Shown one piece after another: positions 29,003 through 38,271 of a stretch of DNA of 64,000 nt. Positions within the stretch are counted from its first letter, which is position 1. The number at the start of each line of letters is the position of its first letter. The DNA comes from Cupriavidus sp. (GTDB taxonomy: Bacteria > Pseudomonadota > Gammaproteobacteria > Burkholderiales > Burkholderiaceae). The DNA is taken from positions 62,001 through 126,000 of the forward strand of contig JAPSLC010000004.1 of the NCBI GenBank assembly GCA_031181345.1, in the 5' to 3' direction. The translations under genes and the position numbers were made by a program. The notes below the pieces were generated by a model. It saw nothing but the letters and a program-made list of their open reading frames with translations, was not told the origin of the DNA and made no database searches.

Positions 29003-30727
29003 TCAGTCGATCGACATGGTGGCGATGTCGATGAACCAGCTTTGCGGCTGCACCACGCCCTTGACCTTCTTCGAGATCGCGCGCGGGCCGACGTCATGCG
29101 CGATCAGCACGAACGGCGCTTCCTCGACGATGCGGGCATGCAGCTTCGCCAGCGCGCCGTCGCGGCCCTTGTCGTCGAACGAGGTGCGCGCGGTCTCGAT
29201 CAGCTTGTCGAACTCCGGATTGCTGAAGTAGCCCCAGTTGTTGGAGACGGGCGGCTGGGTCTTGCTGCTGACGAAGCGCACCATCGCGAAGAACGGGTCC
29301 ATTGCCGCGAAGCTGACGTTGATCGCATTGGCACCGTGCGCGCTCGGGTCCTTGGCGCCGATGCGCCAGTTGGTAAACAGCGTGTTCCACTCGACCACGT
29401 CGAAATCGACGTCGATGAAGCACTCCTTCAGGTTCTGCTGCACGTACTCGTTCATCGGCAGCGGCTGCATCTGCCCGGAGCCCGAGGCGGAGACCTGCAC
29501 CTTGACCCTGACCGGCTTGGCCGCCGAGTAGCCCGCCTCCTGCATCAGCTTGCGCGCGCCGGCGGGGTCGTACTTGATGTCGAATTTTGGATTGCCCCAC
29601 CACGGGTTGCCGGGTTCGACGATGCCCTTGGCCTCGGCCATGTAGCCGCCCAGCAGCGTCTTCAGGCCCGAGCGGTTCACGCACAGGTTGGCCGCCTGCC
29701 GCACGCGCTTGTCCAGCCAGGGCGATCCCGGCGCGAACGACAGCTGCCACGGCCACATATGCGGCTGCGCGTTGGCGTAGACCTGGAAGCCCCGGCTCTT
29801 GATCTGCGCGATGGCGTCCGGAGCGGGCGCCTCGATCCAGTCCACCTGCCCGGACAGCAGCGCCGCGGTGCGCGCGTTGGCCTCAGGCATCGGCATCATC
29901 ACGACCTTGTCGATCTTCGGCACGCGCTTCGCGTCCCAGTACTGGGCGTTCTTCACCACCTCGAGGCGCTCGCGCGGCACGAAGCGGCTCATCTTGAAGG
30001 GGCCGGTGCCGGCCGCGTCGGCGGCGAAGGCGACCCACGCCTGCTTGGAACGTTCGACCGGATCGGTCACCGCGGCCGGCACCGCGGCGAATTTCTTCTC
30101 CCATTGCGCGGGCGAGGCCATGAACAGGTTGGTCAGGTTGTACGGCAGGAAGGAGTCGGGCTCGGAGGTCGTCAGTTCCACCGTCAGGTCGTCGATCTTG
30201 CGCGCCGATCGCAGCGTCGGCATGCGCGACGCGGTCACGCCGACCTGGCTGGGGTCGAACTGCTTCGCGGTCTTGTCCAGGACCTTGCCGACGTTCCACA
30301 CCACCGCATCGGCGTTGAACGGCGTGCCGTCATGGAACTTGACGTTGGGGCGCAGCTTGAATACCCACCTGGTCTTGTCCTTCGCGTCCACCTTCCATTC
30401 GGTGGCGAGCCCCGGGATCAGCAGGCTCGGACCATCGCTCTTGCTCAGATCCCATTGCGTCAGGCCGTCGTACATCGGGATGCCGCTGAAGCGGTTGCCC
30501 TCGAAGCCCTGGTCGGGCTGGCCCAGCGTACGGGGAATGTCGGCCGCGGTCATGCCGATGCGCAATACCTTCTCGGCCATCGCGGACCCAGGCAAGGCCA
30601 GCAGCGACAACGCGAGCGCCGCACCGATGGTGCCGCGCCTTGGGCGGGTGGATGCCGAGGCGGCGGTAGCGAACGAAGCGGCGGTCGACATCGATGCGAA
30701 AGCGGAGGCGAAGCAGTTCACTGACAT
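29003..30727 (-). CDS. ABC transporter substrate-binding protein, family 5 (peptide/opine/nickel type)
   Basis: Periplasmic solute-binding protein, 574 aa. ATG at 30727 is chosen because AGGAG lies just upstream. The N-terminus is long for a signal peptide, but a hydrophobic core followed by ALPGSAMAEKVLRIGMT shows the export signal and likely cleavage site. Family features are GLATEWKVD, WVFKLRPNVKFHDGTPFNADAVVWN, GTGPFKMSRFVPRERLEVVKN, LSGQVDWIEAP and VRQAANLCVNRSG. It is the first gene of the SBP-B-C-F-D-amidase operon, as usual for this class. Family 5 proteins bind peptides, opines, glutathione or metal chelates; the ligand is not readable here. Confidence 0.92.
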   Translation of the reverse strand: MSVNCFASAFASMSTAASFATAASASTRPRRGTIGAALALSLLALPGSAMAEKVLRIGMTAADIPRTLGQPDQGFEGNRFSGIPMYDGLTQWDLSKSDGPSLLIPGLATEWKVDAKDKTRWVFKLRPNVKFHDGTPFNADAVVWNVGKVLDKTAKQFDPSQVGVTASRMPTLRSARKIDDLTVELTTSEPDSFLPYNLTNLFMASPAQWEKKFAAVPAAVTDPVERSKQAWVAFAADAAGTGPFKMSRFVPRERLEVVKNAQYWDAKRVPKIDKVVMMPMPEANARTAALLSGQVDWIEAPAPDAIAQIKSRGFQVYANAQPHMWPWQLSFAPGSPWLDKRVRQAANLCVNRSGLKTLLGGYMAEAKGIVEPGNPWWGNPKFDIKYDPAGARKLMQEAGYSAAKPVRVKVQVSASGSGQMQPLPMNEYVQQNLKECFIDVDFDVVEWNTLFTNWRIGAKDPSAHGANAINVSFAAMDPFFAMVRFVSSKTQPPVSNNWGYFSNPEFDKLIETARTSFDDKGRDGALAKLHARIVEEAPFVLIAHDVGPRAISKKVKGVVQPQSWFIDIATMSID

Positions 30728-31025
30728 GGCTCCTGAGTGGGGGAAGAGGCGTCGGCACTGCCAAAGCAAGTGATATGCCATCGCAATTCCCCGCGTCGCT
30801 GCGGCGATGTCGCGCATTGCACTGCTCCAATCGCGTGGAGACGAAGCGCCGGCACCATCTGCGGGAGCCGCCGCACCACGATCGGCGCGCCGCGCACCAG
30901 GATGCGTCCATGGCCATCGCTTCCGCTGCCTGCAGCGATCGCGCAGTTGCCGCACAATGCCTGCCTGGCCCGCAGTGGCGGCAGATACCACGATACCAAC
31001 CACAAGAAGTCACGAGAGGTTCCCG

Positions 31026-32141
31026 ATGTCCGCACTCTTCAGCCCCCTGCAGCTCGGCAGTCTGCAGCTCGACAACCGCATCCTGATCGCGCCGATGTGC
31101 CAGTACTCGGCGGAGCAGGGCAATGCCACCGACTGGCATCTGATCCATCTGGGGCATCTCGCGCTGTCCGGCGCCGGCATGCTGATTCTCGAAGCGACCG
31201 CGGTCTCGCCGCAGGGGCGCATCACGCCGTACGACCTCGGCTTGTACTCGGACGACAACGAAGCGGCGCTCTCTCGCGTGCTGAAGGCGGTGCGTGCCTA
31301 TTCGCCGATCAAGGTCGCGATGCAGATCGCGCATGCGGGCCGCAAGGCGTCGAGCCGCGCGCCCTGGGATAGCGGTTCGCAGATCCGTCCCGACGAGCCC
31401 GAGGCCTGGCAGACCGAGGCGCCGTCCGCGGTGCCGCATGCCCCCAACGAAGTCGCCCCGGTGGCGCTGGACCGCGCCGGCCTCGAGCGGGTCAAGCGGG
31501 ACTTTGTCGAGACCGCAAAGCGCGCCGCACGCCTGGGTATCGATGCGATCGAGATCCATGCCGCGCACGGCTATCTGCTGCATCAGTTCCTGTCGCCGAT
31601 TGCGAACCATCGCGACGACGAGTACGGCGGCAGCCTCGAGAACCGTATGCGCTTTCCGCTGGAAGTCTTCGACGCGGTGCGCGCCGTCTTTCCGGCCGAC
31701 CGTCCGGTGTGGGCGCGCATCTCGGCGACCGACTGGGTGCCGAACGGCTGGGATATCGAGGGCACGGTGGCGATCTCGAAAGAGCTTGCGAAGCGCGGCT
31801 GCGCGGCAATCCATGTGACCACCGGCGGCGTGTCGCCGCAGCAGGCGATCACGCTGGGACCGGGCTATCAGGTCCCGTACGCGCAGCGGGTCAAGGCCGA
31901 GGTCGGACTGCCGACCATCGCGGTCGGGCTGATCACCGAGCCGGAGCAGGCCGAGAGCATCATCGCCAACGGCGAGGCCGACGCCGTGTCGCTGGCGCGG
32001 GCGATGCTGTACGACCCGCGCTGGCCGTGGCACGCCGCCGCCAGGCTCGGTGCCCAGGTCCAGGCGCCGAAGCAGTACTGGCGTTCGCAGCCGCGCGAGT
32101 TCAAGGACCTGTTCGCGGGTGCGGCTTTCGGCCAACGTTGA
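31026..32141 (+). CDS. NADH:flavin oxidoreductase / old yellow enzyme (YqjM-like)
   Basis: FMN-dependent ene-reductase, 371 aa, cytoplasmic. The TIM-barrel family starts with LFSPLQLGSLQLDNRILIAPMCQYSA; the Cys in APMCQYSA is the redox-tuning Cys of the YqjM (thermophilic-like) subgroup. Other landmarks are QIAHAGRKAS, the long EIHAAHGYLLHQFLSP segment with catalytic/binding histidines, DDEYGGSLENRMRF, and FMN phosphate binding near AVGLITEP and DAVSLARAMLYDPRWP. GAGAGG precedes ATG 31026. It is transcribed divergently from the ABC operon across 298 bp. The physiological substrate is unknown; the family reduces activated C=C bonds. Confidence 0.93.
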   Translation: MSALFSPLQLGSLQLDNRILIAPMCQYSAEQGNATDWHLIHLGHLALSGAGMLILEATAVSPQGRITPYDLGLYSDDNEAALSRVLKAVRAYSPIKVAMQIAHAGRKASSRAPWDSGSQIRPDEPEAWQTEAPSAVPHAPNEVAPVALDRAGLERVKRDFVETAKRAARLGIDAIEIHAAHGYLLHQFLSPIANHRDDEYGGSLENRMRFPLEVFDAVRAVFPADRPVWARISATDWVPNGWDIEGTVAISKELAKRGCAAIHVTTGGVSPQQAITLGPGYQVPYAQRVKAEVGLPTIAVGLITEPEQAESIIANGEADAVSLARAMLYDPRWPWHAAARLGAQVQAPKQYWRSQPREFKDLFAGAAFGQR

Positions 32142-32368
32142 ATGACACCGATGTCATTTTCGGCGGGTTTGAAGCGCCCGTCACGTCACGTCGATTGACC
32201 GACCCTCGGAGGACGTCGCCGCACCCCTAGTCACCCATCCGGATGTTTCGTATTGTGGACAGGCAGACAAGGCAGCTGCCTTTCCATGGCAGCGAGGCGA
32301 GCGCGGAATGCAGGGCAATTTCGCCAGCCGATTTCGCTCCATCCGTCCGACGCATAGGGATGACCGGG

Positions 32369-33748
32369 ATGACCGATCCGAACCAACCCCGACCGCAGGG
32401 CATCCTGTCGGTCTTCGATGCGATCACCATCATGGTGGGCCTGGTGCTCGGGGTTGGGATCTTCCGCACGCCGTCGATCGTCGCGGGCAGCGTCGAGTCC
32501 GAGGCGATGTTCATCCTGGTCTGGATCGTCGGCGGCATCATCACCTTCATCGGCGCACTGTGCTATGCGGAGCTGTCGGCGGCCCATCCCAATGCCGGGG
32601 GCGAATACCACTTCCTGTCGCGCGCCTACGGCCGCTCCACCGCGATGATGTTCGGATGGGCGCGCTGCACCGTCATTCAGACCGGCGCCATCGCGGCGGT
32701 TGCCTTCATGCTGGGCGACTACCTTGCCCAGTTGCTGCCGGCCGGTCTGTTCGGGCCATTCTCCCCATTCGCCCCGGCCATCTATGCGGCGTTGGCCGTC
32801 ATCGTGCTGACCGCGGTCAATGTGATCGGCACCATCGAAGGCAAGAACCTCCAGGTGGTGGTGACCTTCCTGGAGATCGGTGCCATCGGCGCGATCATCC
32901 TGTTCGGGCTGTTCGGATCGCCCGAGACGGCCGAACGCGCCGCGCCTTCGATGCCGCCGGAAAGCGCGGCAATCGGCATGGCGATGATCTTCGTGCTGCT
33001 GACCTATGGCGGCTGGAACGAAGCGGCCTATCTGACCGGCGAACTGAAGGACGCGCCGCGCAACATCGCCAAGGTGCTGGCGGGCGGCACGGTCCTGCTG
33101 GTGGTGCTGTATACGCTGGCCAATCTGGCCTTGCTGTCCGTCCTCGGGCTTGACGGATTGCGCCAATCCGATGCCGTCGCGGCCGACATGATGCGCGTGG
33201 TGGCCGGACCGATCGGCGAGCGCGTGGTCACCGTCGCCATCGTGGTCGCCGCGATCTCGACGCTCAACGCCACGATCTTTACCGGCTCGCGGGTGTTCTA
33301 TGCGATGGCGCGCGACATGACGATCATGCAGTGGGTCGGCATCTGGAACGGCCGCGGCAAGACGCCGGCCAATGGCCAGATCGCGCAGGGGATCATCGCG
33401 CTGGCGCTGATTGTGGTGGGGGCCATCACGCGCGACGGCTTCAAGGCGATGGTCGACTACACCGCGCCGGTGTTCTGGGGGTTCCTGCTGCTGGTCGGCC
33501 TGTCGCTGTTCGTACTGCGCTGGCGCCATCCCGACCGCGCCTTGCCGTTTCGCGTGCCGCTGTATCCCGTCACGCCGATCCTGTTCTGCCTGACCTGCCT
33601 GTACATGCTCTATGCCAGCGTGACCTATACCGGGGCCGCGGCGCTGATCGGGCTCGCCATGCTCTCCGCGGGCGCGCCGATCCTGCTGTTCAAGCGCAAG
33701 CAGGCCGAAGTCGCGGAGAGCCAGGATGCTTCCCCAGACCCCATGTGA
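32369..33748 (+). CDS. APC-family amino acid permease
   Basis: Inner-membrane amino acid/polyamine/organocation transporter, about 459 aa. The start is uncertain: ATG 32369 has AGGGA about eight bases upstream, ATG 32360 is three codons earlier and ATG 32243 would add a non-hydrophobic leader. Helix 1 carries the conserved unwound motif (MVGLVLGVGIFRTPS), and the chain has about 12 hydrophobic segments, e.g. IVGGIITFIGALCYAEL and MIFVLLTYGGWNEAAYLTGE, the latter being the family's helix 6 region. Substrate is unassigned; the closest feel is the LAT/APA-type subgroup. The next gene starts 22 bp downstream and is probably co-transcribed. Confidence 0.9.
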   Translation: MTDPNQPRPQGILSVFDAITIMVGLVLGVGIFRTPSIVAGSVESEAMFILVWIVGGIITFIGALCYAELSAAHPNAGGEYHFLSRAYGRSTAMMFGWARCTVIQTGAIAAVAFMLGDYLAQLLPAGLFGPFSPFAPAIYAALAVIVLTAVNVIGTIEGKNLQVVVTFLEIGAIGAIILFGLFGSPETAERAAPSMPPESAAIGMAMIFVLLTYGGWNEAAYLTGELKDAPRNIAKVLAGGTVLLVVLYTLANLALLSVLGLDGLRQSDAVAADMMRVVAGPIGERVVTVAIVVAAISTLNATIFTGSRVFYAMARDMTIMQWVGIWNGRGKTPANGQIAQGIIALALIVVGAITRDGFKAMVDYTAPVFWGFLLLVGLSLFVLRWRHPDRALPFRVPLYPVTPILFCLTCLYMLYASVTYTGAAALIGLAMLSAGAPILLFKRKQAEVAESQDASPDPM

Positions 33749-33770
33749 CCCTCAGAACAGGAGAACGTCG

Positions 33771-34613
33771 ATGACGATGTTGCACAACACCTTCGTCGCT
33801 GCCGCGCTTTTCGCCGCGGGGGCGGCGGCATTGAACGGACCCGGATTGGCGCAGACCGAGACGGCGTCGGAAGTCACCTCGGTCTACAAGCCTTCCGTCG
33901 GCCAATCGGGCAAGGACGTGGTGTGGGTGCCGACCTCGCAGGCGCTGGTCGACCGCATGCTGGACATGGCGGAGTTGACACCCAGGGACCATCTGGTCGA
34001 CCTGGGCTCGGGCGATGGCCGGCTGGTGATCACCGCGGCCAAACGCGGCGCCAATGCGCGCGGCATCGAGTTCAATCCCGATCTGGTGGCGCTGTCGCGC
34101 CGGGCGGCGCAGGCCGAGGGCGTCGGCAATCGCGCCAGATTCGACCAGGGCGACATCTTCAAGTCCGACTTCTCGAACGCGACCGTGGTGACGCTGTTCC
34201 TGCTGCCGGACCTGAATCTCAGGCTGCGCCCGACCTTGCTGAACATGAAGCCGGGCACGCGCGTCGTCTCCAATACCTTCACGATGGACGACTGGGAGCC
34301 GGACGAGACGGCACAGGTCACGCAGGGTTGCGCGGGCCACTGCACCGCCTACAAGTGGGTGGTGCCGGCCAAGGTGCAGGGCACCTGGCGGCTGGGCGAC
34401 AAGCAGCTGGTGCTGACGCAGAAGTACCAGATGGTCGAGGGAACGCTGCGCGAGGAAGGTGCCGCGACGGCGATCAGCGATGGCCGCATCGCCGGCACGA
34501 AGATCTCGTTCGTCGCGGGCGACCAGCGCTATACCGGCGAAATCAGCGGCAAGACCATGCAAGGGACGATCGAGGGAGGAGGGCGCTGGAACGCGACGAT
34601 GGTATCGCGCTAG
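33771..34613 (+). CDS. Class I SAM-dependent methyltransferase-like protein with a signal peptide
   Basis: 280 aa. CAGGAG upstream fixes ATG 33771. The N-terminus is a signal peptide (MTMLHNTFVAAALFAAGAAAL ... GLAQ-T). The next part is a Rossmann methyltransferase core: VDLGSGDGRLVITAAKRGA (motif I), GIEFNPDLVALSRRAA (motif II acidic residue), DQGDIFKSDF, and VVTLFLLPDLNLRLRP (motif IV/V). The last third (about 200-280) is a beta-rich extension (GTWRLGDKQLVLTQKYQ; GTIEGGGRWNAT). An exported methyltransferase is odd because SAM is cytosolic; the catalytic role outside the cytoplasm is unproven. It follows the APC permease closely. Confidence 0.82.
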   Translation: MTMLHNTFVAAALFAAGAAALNGPGLAQTETASEVTSVYKPSVGQSGKDVVWVPTSQALVDRMLDMAELTPRDHLVDLGSGDGRLVITAAKRGANARGIEFNPDLVALSRRAAQAEGVGNRARFDQGDIFKSDFSNATVVTLFLLPDLNLRLRPTLLNMKPGTRVVSNTFTMDDWEPDETAQVTQGCAGHCTAYKWVVPAKVQGTWRLGDKQLVLTQKYQMVEGTLREEGAATAISDGRIAGTKISFVAGDQRYTGEISGKTMQGTIEGGGRWNATMVSR

Positions 34614-34678
34614 CGCAGCGGTGGGGCCGATCACGGCGGACCGCCGGCAAAATCGCGGCGACCCGCCCGCCTACGCAC

Positions 34679-35749
34679 TCAACGCGCGCCGTCCGCAACC
34701 CCGAGCCCGCGCAGCAGCGCATTGTGGAACTGCGCCGGCGATTCGACCTGCGGCGAGTGGCCCAGCTCCGGGAAGGCCGCCAGCGTCGCGTTCGGAATCG
34801 TGCGCGCGGCGTTTCGTCCCAGCACGGGATAGTTGCCCAGCTTGCCGGCGATCTCCGGCGCCGCGCGATTCGCGCCCGGCGCGGTGCGGTCCTTCTCGCC
34901 GATCATCACCAGGGTAGGCGCGGCGATCCGGGAGAACTCGTGGATCACCGGCTGCGTGAACAGCATCTCGGAGGTCTGCGCCTGGTTCCATGCCACCTGC
35001 TCCTTGCCGGGACCGGCGTACATGCCGGCCTGCATCGCGACCCAGCGGTCGTATTCGGGCCGCCATTTGCCGTTGTAGTAGAAGCGCAGTTGATAGGCCT
35101 TGATCGAATCGAAGCTGGTCTTGAGCTCGCCCTGATACAGCTGATCCACGGTGGCATAGGGGACGCCCTCCGCCTGCCAGTCTTCCAGCCCGATCGGATT
35201 GACCAGCACCAGTTGCTCCACCGCCTTCGGATACTGCAGGGCGAAGCGCGCGGCCAGCATGCCGCCCATCGAATGGCCGATGACGGTGGCGCGCGTCACG
35301 CCGCGCGATTGCAGCAGGGCCTGCGTATTGGCGGCGAGCTGCGCGAAGCTGAACTGGTAACCCTTCGGTTTGGTCGACGCGCAGAAGCCGATCTGGTCCG
35401 GCGCGATCACGCGGTAGCCGGCGTTGGCCAGCGTGTCGATGGTCGCTTCCCACGTCGCGCCGCAGAAGTTCTTGCCGTGCAGCAGCACCGCGGTGCGCCC
35501 GTTGGGCTTGCCCTTGGGCGCGACGTCCATGAAGGCCATCGACAGGTCCTGCTGCTGCGACTGGAAGGTGAAGCGCTGGATCGGGTGAGGGTAGGGGAAG
35601 CCTTCGAGTTGCGGGCCGTAGGGGGTCACGGATGGTGCCGGGCTGCTTGCCGCGGGTTCGGCGGCGGTGGCCGTGGTCGCGGCGGCGCTCAGGGTCAGCG
35701 ACACGGCAAGCGTGGACAGGGGCAACAGGCGGCTCGGAGTCGTTTTCAT
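34679..35749 (-). CDS. Exported alpha/beta hydrolase
   Basis: Periplasmic or secreted alpha/beta-hydrolase fold enzyme, 356 aa. The start ATG 35749 has GGAG upstream and gives a signal peptide (MKTTPSRLLPLSTLAVSLTL, then TATAAEPAAS). The oxyanion region is LLHGKNFCGATW; the nucleophile elbow is GHSMGG, the acid is the Asp of MIGEKDRTAPG, and the catalytic His is in FPELGHSPQVE. The overall pattern (IAPDQIGFCASTKP, PAQFHNALLRGL) resembles epoxide hydrolase/haloperoxidase-like esterases. The substrate is unknown. It converges with the methyltransferase-like gene. Confidence 0.9.
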   Translation of the reverse strand: MKTTPSRLLPLSTLAVSLTLSAAATTATAAEPAASSPAPSVTPYGPQLEGFPYPHPIQRFTFQSQQQDLSMAFMDVAPKGKPNGRTAVLLHGKNFCGATWEATIDTLANAGYRVIAPDQIGFCASTKPKGYQFSFAQLAANTQALLQSRGVTRATVIGHSMGGMLAARFALQYPKAVEQLVLVNPIGLEDWQAEGVPYATVDQLYQGELKTSFDSIKAYQLRFYYNGKWRPEYDRWVAMQAGMYAGPGKEQVAWNQAQTSEMLFTQPVIHEFSRIAAPTLVMIGEKDRTAPGANRAAPEIAGKLGNYPVLGRNAARTIPNATLAAFPELGHSPQVESPAQFHNALLRGLGVADGAR

Positions 35750-35857
35750 GCGGGGGCTCCCAGTGGGGCGGAAGGCAGTGAGGAAACGGACTCGATGTGA
35801 CCGTGGGGTAACAAGAAAGTTCAGGTGAGAGGGGGGTGGTGACTTGAAGCGCCGTTG

Positions 35858-36036
35858 CCCTCTCCCCCAGCCCCTCTCCCGCAAGCGGGAGAGGGGAGCG
35901 GTCGTCTCTGCAGTGGTGCCCGAGGGAGAGCGAAGCGGGTCGTCGCGGTCGTGATGCCTGCCGGTTAGCGAAGCGCGTCACGCTGCCGACGCGCGGACTC
36001 CCTCTCCCGCTTGCGGGAGAGGGTTGGGGAGAGGGC
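35858..36036. repeat. 179-bp inverted-repeat element built from GC hairpins
   Basis: This fills most of the 323-bp gap 35750-36072. Each end is a long hairpin arm. The left arm contains CCCCTCTCCCGC (35872-35883) with GCGGGAGAGGGG (35886-35897); the right contains CCCTCTCCCGC (36000-36010) with GCGGGAGAGGG (36013-36023). The outer sequences (from 35858 and to 36036, GCCCTCTCCCC-type) are also inverse complements. The inside (about 35903-35998) has no gene. It looks like a small non-autonomous or REP-derived repeat unit. Confidence 0.75.
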
Positions 36037-36072
36037 AGCAGCGCCCGCACCACGACAACACTCAAAACCGCA

Positions 36073-36537
36073 TCACCCAAACGCCAACATCCTCCCCGTC
36101 AGCATCACCGTCGCCCACAGCCCCAACGATAGCAACCCGGCAAGCCGGCCATGCCGCGGGTTGGGACGCCGGCGCGAGGCGAGATGCAGCGCCAGCGCGT
36201 TCACGGCCGCGCTACCGATCAGCGCCAGCTTGGCGGCGAACCACGGGCTCGACAAATACTCCCGCGCCGCTGGCGCAAACAGCAACAGTCCCGACAGCAG
36301 GGCCACCATGAACCCACCGAGCGACAGCGGCACCAGCGTCTGCTGCAGCGCCGCGTCATCGAGCCGGAGCAATCCCCCGGCAAGCCGCAGATCGACCACC
36401 GCGATGGTGCCGAACAGCAGGCCGATGCCCACCAGATGCAGCCAGCTGACCAGCGGATAGACCCAGGTCGATGCCCGCAGCGCCATGATCGGCTGCCATG
36501 TCTCGACCGCGGCGAACCACGCGTTCCACGTTTCCAT
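36073..36537 (-). CDS. Small membrane protein, DUF6644-like
   Basis: Integral inner-membrane protein, 154 aa, with about four hydrophobic helices (VYPLVSWLHLVGIGLLFGTI; LVPLSLGGFMVALLSGLLLF; FAAKLALIGSAAVNALALHL; LAGLLSLGLWATVMLTGRML). The first helix contains a conserved-looking WLHLVG with a histidine, and the N-terminus reads WQPIMALRAS. I assign it to the DUF6644 type with moderate certainty. No function is known. It starts 13 bp after the DUF6152-like gene, so the two are probably one unit. Histidines and membrane topology would suit a metal- or haem-related role, but that is inference. Confidence 0.75.
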   Translation of the reverse strand: METWNAWFAAVETWQPIMALRASTWVYPLVSWLHLVGIGLLFGTIAVVDLRLAGGLLRLDDAALQQTLVPLSLGGFMVALLSGLLLFAPAAREYLSSPWFAAKLALIGSAAVNALALHLASRRRPNPRHGRLAGLLSLGLWATVMLTGRMLAFG

Positions 36538-36550
36538 GCCGCGGTCCCGC

Positions 36551-37045
36551 TCAGCCGCGCGGCGCGCCGCTGCAACCGGCAGGCAGCGCGACCGATTGCT
36601 GGCGCACGCCGACGCCGTCCAGCACGATCAGGGCCGGCCTGGCGACATGGCGGTCGCTGCAGGACGGAAAACCGATCGCCTCGAGCCGGTCGCCGGGGCG
36701 CGGTTCGCGCGGCATGCCCCATCGTTCGAGCCGGTTGATCGGCGCCAGGTCGAGCGTCCAGCGTCCGGGCGAGGCCGGCGCGCGTACCGCAGCGAGCGTC
36801 CTGGCAAAGCCCAGTTCGGCCAGTTCGGGCGGCACGGGCAGGGCGTTCCAGTTCGCCGGCAAGGCCTTGGCGTCGACTTCGATCGTTACCTGCGGATGCG
36901 GATTGCGCCAGGTCACCGACACCACGCGGCCAGAGAAATAGAGCGGCGCGGCGGTGTCGTAATACCCCCAGCCGTGATGCGCCAACGCGGGTTTTCCGAG
37001 GGTCATTGCCAGACCGCACAGTGCGATTGCCACCAGCTGCTTCAT
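36551..37045 (-). CDS. DUF6152-like exported protein
   Basis: Periplasmic protein, 164 aa, from ATG 37045 with GAAGGA upstream. The signal peptide is MKQLVAIALCGLAMTLGKPALA, and the mature protein begins directly with HHGWGYYD. The family pattern continues as SGRVVSVTWRNPHPQVTIEV and LDLAPINRLERWGMPR, with a late PSCSDRHVARPALIVLDG. Histidines at the mature N-terminus suggest metal binding, which is unproven. It is divergent from the LysR gene at 37148 and likely co-transcribed with the DUF6644-like membrane protein. Confidence 0.85.
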   Translation of the reverse strand: MKQLVAIALCGLAMTLGKPALAHHGWGYYDTAAPLYFSGRVVSVTWRNPHPQVTIEVDAKALPANWNALPVPPELAELGFARTLAAVRAPASPGRWTLDLAPINRLERWGMPREPRPGDRLEAIGFPSCSDRHVARPALIVLDGVGVRQQSVALPAGCSGAPRG

Positions 37046-37147
37046 CGTTCCTTCCTTCGGGGCGAATGGATCGCGGCCAAGATAGCGCTGGTCAATCGAT
37101 GCATCAATCCGCCAAAATGGCATCGTTCGATACGCGTGCAGGTATCA

Positions 37148-38086
37148 ATGGAATTACAGCAATTGAAACTCTTCCTCGCCGTCGCCGATGCCCTGCACTT
37201 CGGCCGGGCCGCGCAGCAGGTCGGCATGGCGCAACCGCATCTGAGCCGGGCCATCGCCAGGCTGGAACAGGAAATCGGCGTGCGGCTGTTCGACCGGACC
37301 AGCCGCCGCGTCGCGTTGACGGCCGCCGGCGAGCGGCTGCGCGAGGAAGCGATCGATCTGCTGCAAGGGGAGCGGCGCGCGCGGGAAGCCACGCGTGCCG
37401 CTGGGCAGCAAAGGCGTCGGCGCCTGCGGATCGCCTATGTCTCGGCGGCGCTCTATCGCGCCTTGCCGGCCGCGTTGCGCAGTCTGTCGACCGCGCCGGA
37501 GCCGGTCGAATTCGTGCTGCAGGAAGCGACCACCAATGAGCAGCTGGCGCTGATCGCCGCCGGCGAGATCGATCTGGGCATCGGCCATCCGCCATTCGAC
37601 ACGCATGCGCGGCTGGCCAGCGTGCTGCTGGCAAACGATCGCTTCGACGCGGTGCTGCCCGCCGACCACCGCCTTGCCGGCCGGACGGCGATCCGCGTCG
37701 AGGAGCTGGCCACCGAGCCCCTGGTGCTGTTCCCCGAGGCGCAGGGACCGGCGCTGTATGCCGCGATACGCGACCGCTGCCGCGTGGCCGGCCGCCCGAT
37801 GCAGGTGGCCGCGACCGCACCGCGCCTGCATGGCCAGCTATCGCTGGTCGCGGCGGGACTGGGCATCGGGCTGGCCCCGACGCAATCGCGCAGCCTGGCG
37901 GTCGCCGGCACGGTACGCGTTCCGCTCAAGCCGTATCCGGCCGCGCTGGTGCTGCCGCTGGCCGCGCTCTACGACCCGCGCTCGCGCCATCCGGCCTTGC
38001 CGCTCGCGCTGGCGGCGTTGCGGCGGGCCGTGACGACTCGCACAGGGGGCGCCGGGCGGGGCGATGGAGCGGCAGCGGGGCGTTGA
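37148..38086 (+). CDS. LysR-family transcriptional regulator
   Basis: 312 aa. The winged helix-turn-helix is at the N-terminus (MELQQLKLFLAVADALHFGRAA, MAQPHLSRAIARLEQEIGVRLF, DRTSRRVALTAAG), followed by a co-inducer domain (LRIAYVSAALYRALP; EIDLGIGHPP; VAAGLGIGLAP). It resembles the CatR/BenM-like subgroup in layout. It is divergent from the DUF6152 gene (102 bp) and upstream, same strand, of the TauD-like dioxygenase (185 bp). Which of the two it controls cannot be decided from sequence. Confidence 0.92.
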   Translation: MELQQLKLFLAVADALHFGRAAQQVGMAQPHLSRAIARLEQEIGVRLFDRTSRRVALTAAGERLREEAIDLLQGERRAREATRAAGQQRRRRLRIAYVSAALYRALPAALRSLSTAPEPVEFVLQEATTNEQLALIAAGEIDLGIGHPPFDTHARLASVLLANDRFDAVLPADHRLAGRTAIRVEELATEPLVLFPEAQGPALYAAIRDRCRVAGRPMQVAATAPRLHGQLSLVAAGLGIGLAPTQSRSLAVAGTVRVPLKPYPAALVLPLAALYDPRSRHPALPLALAALRRAVTTRTGGAGRGDGAAAGR

Positions 38087-38271
38087 CCGCGACAGTCGTG
38101 TTCCCGTGCGGCGTCCCGATGCGCCGTCCATATGCGAAGAACGGATAAGGCCGAACGATTTGATTCGTTGACCGGCGATGGCCGGTCTCCTTAGGATCGA
38201 TCCCAGTCGATGCCCGCGCGACAACGGCGTTTGCATCGTGCCTTGATCCATTCCGAATTTCCGTACCAGAC

